A stretch of 64,000 nucleotides of DNA from an uncultured Lachnospiraceae bacterium (lineage in GTDB: Bacteria > Bacillota > Clostridia > Lachnospirales > Lachnospiraceae). The translations under genes were made by a program, and so were the position numbers. The notes below the pieces were generated by a model. The model was not told the DNA's origin. It was given only the letters and a program-made list of their open reading frames with translations, and did no database searches. Location: positions 16,663 to 80,662 of the forward strand of contig CAJUBE010000021.1 in NCBI GenBank assembly GCA_910584725.1, written 5' to 3'. Position 1 is the stretch's first letter. Each line of letters starts with the position of its first letter. Below, piece by piece: positions 1 through 7,662 of this stretch.

Positions 1-6
1 CAGAAA

Positions 7-1317
7 TTACAAAAAAAATGCAAGTTTTAAAATATATTCCAGAATCCACAAAAAGCTTCGTTCCTCCACTGCCGTGGCCGCGCACACCGCATATCTTTTC
101 ACCAGTTCCCCGTTCAGATAATAGGATACTGACCCCACTTCCTCCCCCGCGGCAACGGGCGCGTCAAGCACGGATTCCACACGGCTTTTCACTTCCACAT
201 GATCCGTCTCGCACAGCAGATACGGCAGACTCTTCTCCCCCGCCTGCATGGTGGCGGACACTGCCGCCTCCTCAAAGGGCGTTCCACGCTCCCCCGCTAT
301 GCCGTTTCTGACCGGAATATCGGAAAAGGTCTGTTCCTCATAAATATCCCGGTACTGATACCGCTCCATCCCGTAAGTCGCCAGCTTCTTCATGTCACTC
401 CACTTGTAGCTGCGGTTATTCGGCCAGCCGCAGGCCAAGAGCGCCACCGTAAAGATCCGCCCTTCGCTCTCCACGGCCCCCACATAGCAGTAGCCCGCAT
501 TGTTCGTAAATCCCGTCTTTCCGGAAAGCGCCTCCTGCATCATGCCGAGAAAGGCGTTGTGGTTATTGCAGTGAAAACTCCTCTTACCGTCCACGTCAGT
601 GAAATCATAGCCCTGCGTCCTCGTAATCTCCAGAAAACGCTCCTTTTCCGGGGAATCCGTCACACAGTAGGCCATAATTTTCGCCAGATCCGCCGCTGTT
701 GTGGAATGCACTTTCCCGGTGTCATTTACCTTCGCATCCAGACCGTTCGGCGTGATGAAATAAGTGTCAAAGCAGCCGATATCGCGCGCCTTCTGATTCA
801 TCATCGCAGCAAACTTCTCCACGCTGCCGCCCACCGCCTCCGCCACCGCCACGGCTGAGTCGTTGTGGGATTCCAGCATCAGAGAGTACAGCAGATCCCG
901 CAGATAATATTTCTCCCCCTGTTTGATATACAGCTTTACCTTCGGCATGCTTGCCGCATAAGAAGAGACTTCCGCAATATCCTCCGGGCTGCCGTATTCC
1001 AGTGCAAGAATGCATGTCATGATCTTCGTGGTGCTCGCCATGGGCAGCTTTTTTTCGGGATTCTTTCCATAGAGAACCCTTCCCGAATCCGCGTCCATGA
1101 GGACGGCCGCCTGGGCATAGAGCTGCAGGTCTTCCTGTCCCGCCATCTCCTCCGTCCCGTCAGACAAAGCCGGTACAAGAACGCTCTCCGGTGCTTCGAT
1201 TTCCGATGCCTGCCCCTGCACACAAAACAAGGCAGCTGCCGTTAGGATGGCCGCCACCTTGTAGTATATCCGTTTTCCCGCTCCGTTTGTCATCTTTTTT
1301 ATGTTACGCATACCCAC
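7..1317 (-). CDS. D-alanyl-D-alanine carboxypeptidase (S11 family)
   Basis: Predicted serine D,D-carboxypeptidase that trims the terminal D-Ala of peptidoglycan stem peptides outside the membrane. The 436-residue protein has a basic N-terminus and hydrophobic segment (about residues 20-36, signal peptide) and all three penicillin-binding motifs: STTK (95-98, nucleophile Ser95), SHN (150-152) and KTG (267-269). The C-terminal third fits the beta-rich tail of this family and ends in a hydrophobic stretch that may anchor the protein. AGGACG lies upstream of the ATG. A second S11 paralogue is at 6323-7507. Family assignment is firm; the sporulation or vegetative role cannot be told. Confidence 0.93.
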   Translation of the reverse strand: MGMRNIKKMTNGAGKRIYYKVAAILTAAALFCVQGQASEIEAPESVLVPALSDGTEEMAGQEDLQLYAQAAVLMDADSGRVLYGKNPEKKLPMASTTKIMTCILALEYGSPEDIAEVSSYAASMPKVKLYIKQGEKYYLRDLLYSLMLESHNDSAVAVAEAVGGSVEKFAAMMNQKARDIGCFDTYFITPNGLDAKVNDTGKVHSTTAADLAKIMAYCVTDSPEKERFLEITRTQGYDFTDVDGKRSFHCNNHNAFLGMMQEALSGKTGFTNNAGYCYVGAVESEGRIFTVALLACGWPNNRSYKWSDMKKLATYGMERYQYRDIYEEQTFSDIPVRNGIAGERGTPFEEAAVSATMQAGEKSLPYLLCETDHVEVKSRVESVLDAPVAAGEEVGSVSYYLNGELVKRYAVCAATAVEERSFLWILEYILKLAFFL

Positions 1318-1400
1318 GTCCTAAAGTTTCTGTTCGTTAATATATATGCGCAACACGCTCTCCTATGACATGGTTTATCATATGACGCGCCACCGAACCG

Positions 1401-1802
1401 TCAGTCCCAATGACCGTCCTCCACAGCCTCCAGTCTCCTGCTCTTGCAGACCGGGCACGCTGTCTTTTCACTCCACTTCTCCACGCTCTGCTCTTCCCCG
1501 CAGAGACTTTTCGTCCTTTTCCCGCACAGAGGACACTTCCCTGTCAAAATCTCATCGCTGTCTACGTCCCGCAGCACGGGAACAGCTACTACGTTGTGAC
1601 AGTGCCCGCAGACTGCCAGACTGTAGCGGAAATCATAAAGGGGAAACGGCCCCGTCCCCATCAGGCTTTCCGCCCGCTGCCGCTCCTCCTCCGAAAAGGC
1701 GGCAAGAACCGTCTCCTTCCTGCCATGCAGCAGGCCGTTTCCCGTAAAGCACTGCCACTCCTTTTTACAGGCCGCACAGCGCACGTTAATCACTTCACCC
1801 AT
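1401..1802 (-). CDS. Small cysteine-rich (zinc-ribbon) protein
   Basis: Unrecognised 133-residue protein with four CxxC pairs: CAAC near residue 9, CGHC near 65, CPLC near 90 and CPVC near 117. This suggests two zinc-ribbon modules. No membrane segment or signal peptide is seen. GGGAGC lies 8 bases before the ATG. It sits between the carboxypeptidase and the flagellin gene on the same strand and starts 37 bases after the flagellin stop. A nucleic-acid or protein-binding role is possible but not shown. Confidence 0.7.
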   Translation of the reverse strand: MGEVINVRCAACKKEWQCFTGNGLLHGRKETVLAAFSEEERQRAESLMGTGPFPLYDFRYSLAVCGHCHNVVAVPVLRDVDSDEILTGKCPLCGKRTKSLCGEEQSVEKWSEKTACPVCKSRRLEAVEDGHWD

Positions 1803-1839
1803 GGCATTTTGCTCCCTTCAAGCGCTCTTCTCATGTCCG

Positions 1840-3702
1840 TCAGCCGAGCAGACTTAAGATCATCTGGGAACTCTGGTTCGCCTGCGCCAGTATGGAAGCT
1901 CCCGCCTGCGAAAGAATCTGTCCGTTGGAAAATCCCACCATCTCCTCCGCGATATCCGTATCCCTGATCTGGGACTCCGCCGCTGCGGTGTTCTCCGTGA
2001 TATTATTCAGATTATTGATCGTATGCTCCAAGCGGTTCTGGATTGCACCGTAATGACTTCTCACATTGCCCACATAATGAATCGCCCGCTTGATCCCGTC
2101 GATGGCCAGATCCGCTTCGTCCGTGGTCTTTACATTCATACCTTCAAGACCCAGCGCCTGACTGCTCATCTTATACAGATCGACGTCAATGTGGATGCCC
2201 GCTTCCGCGCCCACCTGCAGCGCAATCATCTCCGGTCCGCTATAATCGATGCTGATCTGGAAAGGATCAATTCTGAAAGGCTGATCCAGCGCTCCTGTAC
2301 CGAGAACCGAGGAAGGACCGACACCCAGACCGCCTGCCGCGATCACCGATCCCGCGCCCGTCTTGGACTCATAGGCAAGCTTTCTGACAAATTCCGTCAA
2401 TTCCGCGTTTCCGTTCTTAAAACGCCTGTTCAATTCGTCAACATCAATACCCGTGTTGTTCTGAATCGCCGAAGCCAGCGAATTGCCGGCAAGAAGATCC
2501 GCAAATATCTTATCCATTCCGGCGGCAATATTTGCTCCTGTCACGGCTCCTTTGCCGTTTGCCAGCCACCCCAGATAAGCCGTTCCAAGATAGCCGTGAC
2601 CGTAAGGTCTGCCGCCCATCGTAAACTTCGCCAGATAATTACTGATATTGTTATCCTGACCGGCGTCGTTTTCGCTCGTCAGAAAATTCGCGTAGTAGGA
2701 CAGCGTATCGTTCCATCCGTTTGCAAAACCACCGCCCGCAAGCTGTGCCGTTCCTTCCACGAACCATGTCGGATACTGCTCTCCCTTGCGGCCGCTCATG
2801 CCATCCGTCAATGTATACTGCATCACCGAATGCATCAGCTCATGCGCCATAGTCGCTTTCAGCGCTTCCGCGTTACTTCCCGTTCCCTGCGCATCCGCAT
2901 CGTTAAAGTCAGCGGTATCCACACGGATTCCCATGGAGATGGGTTTCCCGCCGCCAAGACTGTATGAAAAATAGGCGTATGCCATCGTATTGTTCTTTCC
3001 GTCGATGTATGCCACCTGTAAAGCCATATCAATGGTATCGCTGCCGACCGCATTCTTTAACGACGGAAAAGAATCAAGAATCCTCTCTATCGCACCGGGA
3101 ACAATCTTATTCGCTATTTCATCCGCAAGAACGCTGCCGCTGGAAATATTGACCGCCCGACCTGCGCCTGCCGCGCCGGATCCCGCCTGTGCCTCATTAA
3201 TCTGAAACGTGCCGTTCTTTAAGTCGAGGGTGATATCATACCCCTTCATTTCCAGATAGCTTGTGGCAATGGGCGAATGGCCGTTTTCCGGGAACAGTGA
3301 AATCTCATTAAATGTGGTATTGCGCGCAGTCTTATCAATCTCTGCTTTGAGCTGCTGGATTTCCTCATCGATCATCGCGCGGTCCACATCCTGCAGCGTG
3401 CCCGTAGCCGCCTTGATCGCCAGCTCGTTGGCCCTCTGCAGCATATCGTGCACTTCATTCAGGGCGCCCTCTCCGATCTGTACCATGGAGATGCCGTCCT
3501 GTGCGTTTGCTGCAGCCTGTGTCAAGCCGCGCACCTGTCTTCTCATCTTTTCGGAAATAGAAAGACCCGCCGCATCGTCTGCCGCCCTGTTGATGCGATA
3601 TCCGGAAGATAATTTTTCTGACCGCTTGGCCTTATCCTTCGTGGTTATGCCAAGCTGCCGGCTCGCGTTTGCCGCAAGCATGTTTGTCTGTACTGAGAGC
3701 AT
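1840..3702 (-). CDS. Flagellin with internal zinc-metalloprotease domain (flagellinolysin type)
   Basis: Flagellar filament subunit with an enzymatic insert. The N-terminal D0/D1 region (from MLSVQTN, with the conserved stretch LSSGYRINRAADDAAGL) and the C-terminal D1/D0 region (ending about QANQSSQMILSLLG) are canonical flagellin. The variable centre (about residues 150-480 of 620) carries HELMH at 287-291 and a downstream WFVEG whose Glu316 can be the third zinc ligand, a gluzincin arrangement. This matches the known proteolytic flagellin family, in which the protease is displayed along the filament. The start is chosen at 3702 because flagellin N-termini are conserved there. An in-frame ATG at 3735 preceded by AAGGA would add 11 residues across a G10 tract. 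No chaperone or cap gene is adjacent. Confidence 0.93.
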   Translation of the reverse strand: MLSVQTNMLAANASRQLGITTKDKAKRSEKLSSGYRINRAADDAAGLSISEKMRRQVRGLTQAAANAQDGISMVQIGEGALNEVHDMLQRANELAIKAATGTLQDVDRAMIDEEIQQLKAEIDKTARNTTFNEISLFPENGHSPIATSYLEMKGYDITLDLKNGTFQINEAQAGSGAAGAGRAVNISSGSVLADEIANKIVPGAIERILDSFPSLKNAVGSDTIDMALQVAYIDGKNNTMAYAYFSYSLGGGKPISMGIRVDTADFNDADAQGTGSNAEALKATMAHELMHSVMQYTLTDGMSGRKGEQYPTWFVEGTAQLAGGGFANGWNDTLSYYANFLTSENDAGQDNNISNYLAKFTMGGRPYGHGYLGTAYLGWLANGKGAVTGANIAAGMDKIFADLLAGNSLASAIQNNTGIDVDELNRRFKNGNAELTEFVRKLAYESKTGAGSVIAAGGLGVGPSSVLGTGALDQPFRIDPFQISIDYSGPEMIALQVGAEAGIHIDVDLYKMSSQALGLEGMNVKTTDEADLAIDGIKRAIHYVGNVRSHYGAIQNRLEHTINNLNNITENTAAAESQIRDTDIAEEMVGFSNGQILSQAGASILAQANQSSQMILSLLG

Positions 3703-3707
3703 TTTTA

Positions 3708-3717
3708 CCCCCCCCCC
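3708..3717 (-). repeat. G10 homopolymer immediately upstream of the flagellin start
   Basis: Ten consecutive G on the minus strand, followed by TAAAA and the flagellin ATG. The tract doubles as a G-rich Shine-Dalgarno sequence for the 3702 start, and it lies inside the short in-frame extension opened by the ATG at 3735. Tracts of this length are typical slipped-strand sites. Confidence 0.85.
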
Positions 3718-3819
3718 GACGAAATCCGCATCCATGCAGTTATTCCTTACAATCGGTTCATACAGATATCAAAATTATTTAGGGAAATGTGTGTTATTTA
3801 TAATATAGTTACATTTTGT

Positions 3820-3847
3820 ATATCGGCACAGATGTCCGATTCCATTA
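3820..3847 (-). promoter_or_regulatory. Sigma-28-like promoter of the flagellin gene
   Basis: Minus-strand TAATGGAA (3840-3847), 12 bases, then GCCGATAT (3820-3827). The flagellar sigma-28 consensus is TAAAGTTT, 11 bases, GCCGATAA. It gives a leader of about 110 bases before the 3702 start and sits just after the scpB stop. Confidence 0.65.
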
Positions 3848-3866
3848 GCCTGTTTTCCATAAAAAG

Positions 3867-4436
3867 TCAAATATCCAACTGCATCTCCACCTCGGACTCC
3901 GCCTGCTGCTTAAACTCCTCGATCTGTACTGCCGAAAGCTCCGGCAGATCCTCGATGGATTTCACGCCGAAGCTCCTTAGAAACTGCTCCGTCGTTCCAA
4001 ACAAAAGCGGCCGCCCCGGCGCGTCCAGCCTGCCCACCTCCGCGATCAGGTCAAACTCCAAAAGCCGGTTCACCGCATGGTCACAGCTTACGCCCCGCAC
4101 CTTCTCGATCTCCAGCCTGGTGATGGGCTGCTTGTAAGCAATGATAGAAAGTGTTTCGAGAAGGGTGTCCGTGAGCACAAATTTCTTAGGCGTTTTCGCA
4201 ATTTTAATCAGATACTCATAAAGCTCGCTCTTCGTGCACATCTGCACCGCGTTGTCCAAGGTGGTGAGGCCGATCCCTCTGTCCGCCTTCTGATAGTCGG
4301 CCGCCATCTCCTCCAGAAGCTTCTTCGTGGTATCCTTATCCTCTTCTATCACAGCAGCCAGCCTGTCGATCTCCACCGAATCGCCCATGGTAAATAAAAT
4401 CGCTTCCAGAACTGCCTTTGCCTTCTTCTTTTCCAT
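3867..4436 (-). CDS. scpB: Segregation and condensation protein B
   Basis: Winged-helix kleisin-associated subunit of the bacterial Smc-ScpAB condensin, acting in chromosome organisation and segregation. The 189-residue length and the two winged-helix halves are typical, including the block LSIIAYKQPITRLEIEKVRG and a GR-P-LFGTTE segment near residue 145. It follows scpA on the same strand with a 30-base gap, the usual operon arrangement. The flagellin promoter lies directly after its stop. Confidence 0.96.
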   Translation of the reverse strand: MEKKKAKAVLEAILFTMGDSVEIDRLAAVIEEDKDTTKKLLEEMAADYQKADRGIGLTTLDNAVQMCTKSELYEYLIKIAKTPKKFVLTDTLLETLSIIAYKQPITRLEIEKVRGVSCDHAVNRLLEFDLIAEVGRLDAPGRPLLFGTTEQFLRSFGVKSIEDLPELSAVQIEEFKQQAESEVEMQLDI

Positions 4437-4466
4437 GCCTGTCCCCTCTTAAAATGTGTATCCCCG

Positions 4467-5249
4467 TCAACTGACGCTCGTCAGCTGCAGCGGCTCACTG
4501 ACCGCATTTTCCCGCGCCGTAATGATAATATCCGAAAAGGTATCTTCCTGTTCGATCCCGATCCGCCCTGTCTTAATCATCTCCAAAATCACAAGAAAGG
4601 TCACGATGATCTCCATCTTGCCGGCCTGCTTTTCAAGCAGTTTTCGGAAACTGAATGTCTTGTGGCTGCGCACATATGCTTCCACATAGGCGGTCTTTAA
4701 ATCCAGATCAATCTCGTCCTTCTCTATCTTCCCGAAAGTGCTTCTGACAGGGTCGATCTTGTCCTCCTGCCGCTTCATCATCTGTTTGAATATCTCGTGT
4801 AACTTATGTAACGTCATATCCCCGATCAGCTCCTCATAATCCACCGGCTGGCGGTACTGCGCCACCTCCGCTGGCAGCGTCGGTTTCTTGTAGAGATTCC
4901 TCTCCGCGTCCACCATGCGGTCGCGCAGCTCGTAGGACATGTACTTGCACATCTTGTATGCCAAAAGCTTCTCCACCAGCTCCGCCCGGGGGTCTTCCTC
5001 CTCCCCTTCCTCGTTCACTTCTTTTGGCAGAAGCATCCGGCACTTAATGTCGATCAGGGTGGCCGCCATAACGAGAAACTCGCTCATGACGTTCATGTCC
5101 TCCGTCTCCATCTGCTTGATATAGTCCAGATACTGCTCGGTGATCTCCACGATGGGAATGTCATAAATATCCACTTTATTTTTGTCAATCAGGTGTAAAA
5201 GCAGGTCTAACGGACCCTCAAACACCTCCAGCTTCACAGGAATTGCCAT
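4467..5249 (-). CDS. scpA: Segregation and condensation protein A
   Basis: Kleisin subunit that bridges Smc heads and binds ScpB. The N-terminal motif VFEGPLDLLLHLI is diagnostic, and a C-terminal winged-helix segment follows. The start at 5249 (MAIPVKLEVFEG) is preferred because GAGAGG lies about 8 bases upstream; an upstream ATG at 5279 would overlap the stop of the preceding metallophosphatase gene. It is probably co-transcribed with scpB. Confidence 0.96.
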   Translation of the reverse strand: MAIPVKLEVFEGPLDLLLHLIDKNKVDIYDIPIVEITEQYLDYIKQMETEDMNVMSEFLVMAATLIDIKCRMLLPKEVNEEGEEEDPRAELVEKLLAYKMCKYMSYELRDRMVDAERNLYKKPTLPAEVAQYRQPVDYEELIGDMTLHKLHEIFKQMMKRQEDKIDPVRSTFGKIEKDEIDLDLKTAYVEAYVRSHKTFSFRKLLEKQAGKMEIIVTFLVILEMIKTGRIGIEQEDTFSDIIITARENAVSEPLQLTSVS

Positions 5250-5275
5250 AGCCTGTCCTCTCTCACTATCTGAAA

Positions 5276-6133
5276 TCACTTACCGGGTTTTAAATCAATC
5301 ACAATCAACTCGCCCGGATTAAAAATCCTGACCGGGGGCGTGTGGCTGCTCAGTCCCCGGCTCAGTATCATAGTACTGTTATCTTCCTTAAACATGCCGC
5401 CGTCATACTTGGGAAACAGGGTCAATGCCGGGGAAAGCACGCCGCCCAAAACCGGCAGTCTCATAATCCCGCCGTGCACATGCCCGGAAACCACCAGATC
5501 CGCGCCCCACCTGGCGTAAACGTCAAAATACACCGGGTTGTGGGCGATCAGCAGTTGAAAAATTTCCCCATCCGGCGTTCCCAAAAGCTTTGACAGATAA
5601 GATGTCTCCATGGGTTTTCTCCTGAAGTGCCTGAAATACGCCCTGTCGATCTGTGCGCCACAGACGGCGATATTGCACTCCGGCAGATAGACCGTCTCAT
5701 TGATGAGCGGCTCGATCCCCGCCCGTTTCAGACCGGACATATATCCCTCATACATCCCCGGATAATCGTCAGGATATAGTCCCAGACGGTACTCATGATT
5801 GCCCATGCCATAATAAACCCGGTATCGCGCGGACAGCTTTTCCATCAGCGAAAGCGCCTGACTGTAGTCCGCGCCTCTCATGGCAGTCAGCATGTCCCCC
5901 GCCACCAAAATTCCATCCGGCGCCGCCTTGTCAATCGCGGCAAGGAGCCTTTCGTTTCCCTCTCCAAAGGACTTGTTATGTAAGTCCGCAAGGAGCACAA
6001 GCCTGCACGGCTTCGTAATCTTATCGGATTTGATCTCGCAGGCAATCGTCACAAACCGGTTGCTGTCCCAAACTGTCACAGCCAGACATATACATATAAG
6101 CGCAATCAATACCGCTACTATACCTTCCGCCAT
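5276..6133 (-). CDS. Membrane-anchored metallophosphoesterase
   Basis: Calcineurin-like phosphoesterase of the YkuE type. One N-terminal membrane segment (about residues 3-22 from MAEGIV) is followed by metal-ligand motifs LADLHN, VAGDML, GNHEYR and SGHVHGG in canonical order. The substrate is unknown; relatives are proposed to act on lipid or nucleotide phosphates. The start at 6133 has GGGGAGG just upstream; an earlier ATG at 6184 lies inside a hairpin and is less likely. It precedes scpA on the same strand and may share its transcript. Confidence 0.88.
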   Translation of the reverse strand: MAEGIVAVLIALICICLAVTVWDSNRFVTIACEIKSDKITKPCRLVLLADLHNKSFGEGNERLLAAIDKAAPDGILVAGDMLTAMRGADYSQALSLMEKLSARYRVYYGMGNHEYRLGLYPDDYPGMYEGYMSGLKRAGIEPLINETVYLPECNIAVCGAQIDRAYFRHFRRKPMETSYLSKLLGTPDGEIFQLLIAHNPVYFDVYARWGADLVVSGHVHGGIMRLPVLGGVLSPALTLFPKYDGGMFKEDNSTMILSRGLSSHTPPVRIFNPGELIVIDLKPGK

Positions 6134-6156
6134 ATTCCTCCCCGCCCGTATATCAT

Positions 6157-6182
6157 GTGGGTGGCTGTAAAAAGCCACCCAC
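6157..6182. repeat. Perfect 10-bp stem-loop between dac and metallophosphoesterase genes
   Basis: GTGGGTGGCT, loop GTAAAA, AGCCACCCAC. There is no T tract on either side, so it is a weak terminator candidate and may be an RNA-processing or attenuating hairpin. Confidence 0.6.
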
Positions 6183-6262
6183 ACATTGTATCATACCCCC
6201 TGTTTCGCCGCAATCTGTGAACTTTTGTTCTGTGTGCGGCTTTGCTCCACTCAGCAGCACTG

Positions 6263-6300
6263 CATCAAGCCATGCTAAATCGCTTTGCAATGGCTTGATG
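6263..6300. repeat. Perfect 11-bp inverted repeat after the dac gene
   Basis: CATCAAGCCAT (6263-6273) pairs with ATGGCTTGATG (6290-6300) across a 16-base loop. It lies 22 bases beyond the stop of the minus-strand carboxypeptidase and may terminate or stabilise its transcript. No convincing T run is seen. Confidence 0.55.
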
Positions 6301-6322
6301 CTCTTAAACCACTACATTTTCT

Positions 6323-7507
6323 CTACCGTTTCATCAGGTACAACCCCCACACCTTCTTATAATAGTCCTTGTACTGTGCTTTCTCCACGTTTTTTGCCGC
6401 CAGGATAGACACACTGCCGATACGGGTGCCGTTCAGTTTATAGACCGCCTCTCCGACTGCGTCCCCCTCCGCTATGGGCGCAGTCACAGCGCCCGGCAGG
6501 CTGATCTCCTTCTCAATGTCATTCAGATTATTGCCAGCCGTATCCAGATAGGAGAAAGGCGCTTCATAGACCAGATTCACCGTGTCTTCAATGCCGCCCT
6601 CCACCTTCTGGGCCGGAAGGGGATCCTTGTTGTCGTCCTTATACATCTGGCTCACACTGTAGCCGTAGCTTAACAGCGACATGGCGTCCTGAAATCTGGT
6701 TTTGGGATCCGGCGCCGCCATCACCACCGCGATCAGCTCCATGCCGTCCTTGTTCGCCGTAGCGGACAGGCAGTAGAGCGCCTTGGACGTGGAGCCGGTC
6801 TTTAAGCCTGTTGTCCACTCGTACTGCTTCAGAAGCTTATTGGTACTGGAGAGCGTGAAGGTGCTCGTTCCCTGCGCCGTCACATGCTCGATATCCTCCA
6901 TCCAGATAGTCGTATAGTCAAATACCTCCGGATATTTCGTAATCAACTCCCTGGACATAATCGCCACATCCTTGGCCGAGGAATAATGGTCATCGGAATC
7001 CGTCAGGCCGCAGCAGTCCTCAAAATGCGTGTTCTGCATTCCCAGACTCTCCGCCTTCTCGTTCATCAGCTTCACAAATTCCCCCTCACTCCCCGCTATG
7101 TACTCCGCCACCGCCACACTGGCGTCATTGCCGCTGGCCACCGCGATGCATTTAATCATGGTCTTGAGCGTCTGTGTCTCGCCCTCCTCCAAAAACACCT
7201 GCGACCCGCCCATGGATTTCGCATAGGCGCTTGTGGTTACCTCATCCTCCAGACGTATCCTGCCGCTCTTGAGATGTTCAAAGATAATCAGCAGCGTCAT
7301 AATCTTGGTGATACTGGCCGGACTCCGTCTGGTATCCGCGTCCTGCTCACAGATTACCTGCCCTGTGGAAGCTTCCATCACAATATAGGACGGCGTAGTC
7401 ACCTCCGGCGCGGCATTGACCGGTATGGTCATAGTCGTAAATAAAGTCTCCGCTAAAAGTATGCCCGTCAAAAGCCATACAACGATTCGCTTTCTTTTTC
7501 CCTGCAA
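6323..7507 (-). CDS. D-alanyl-D-alanine carboxypeptidase (S11, DacF-like)
   Basis: Second S11 penicillin-binding carboxypeptidase, 394 residues. An N-terminal signal segment (about 7-33) is followed by SITK (65-68), SGN (125-127) and KTG (236-238). The length and a C-terminal beta domain after residue 280 match DacF-type enzymes. The start is TTG, supported by an upstream AGGGG and because it alone gives a full signal peptide; the next ATG falls inside that peptide. It is monocistronic by layout, with hairpins on its 3' side. Confidence 0.93.
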   Translation of the reverse strand: MQGKRKRIVVWLLTGILLAETLFTTMTIPVNAAPEVTTPSYIVMEASTGQVICEQDADTRRSPASITKIMTLLIIFEHLKSGRIRLEDEVTTSAYAKSMGGSQVFLEEGETQTLKTMIKCIAVASGNDASVAVAEYIAGSEGEFVKLMNEKAESLGMQNTHFEDCCGLTDSDDHYSSAKDVAIMSRELITKYPEVFDYTTIWMEDIEHVTAQGTSTFTLSSTNKLLKQYEWTTGLKTGSTSKALYCLSATANKDGMELIAVVMAAPDPKTRFQDAMSLLSYGYSVSQMYKDDNKDPLPAQKVEGGIEDTVNLVYEAPFSYLDTAGNNLNDIEKEISLPGAVTAPIAEGDAVGEAVYKLNGTRIGSVSILAAKNVEKAQYKDYYKKVWGLYLMKR

Positions 7508-7614
7508 ACTAAGTCACCCCTACCATTCCTTCTGTACTATACATATTGGAGTGGGACAACGGATATGCCGACAGAAATCATAGAATTTTAAGAAATGCTT
7601 TTCTTCTCCCGTGC

Positions 7615-7620
7615 TATACT
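7615..7620 (+). promoter_or_regulatory. Extended -10 promoter for the membrane protein at 7663
   Basis: TGC followed by TATACT forms an extended -10 element about 45 bases before the start. The -35 region (GAAATG at 7592) is poor, which fits extended -10 promoters. Confidence 0.45.
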
Positions 7621-7662
7621 ATATACGACAACCGGTCAGACGAAAGGATGTGCAAAGACAAG

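Noticed and set aside
199..858. 219-residue ORF on the plus strand inside the first carboxypeptidase gene
   Set aside because: It is antisense to a gene with all three penicillin-binding motifs; no ribosome site or recognisable domain.
2023..2967. 314-residue plus-strand ORF inside the flagellin gene
   Set aside because: Antisense shadow of the HEXXH-bearing flagellin.
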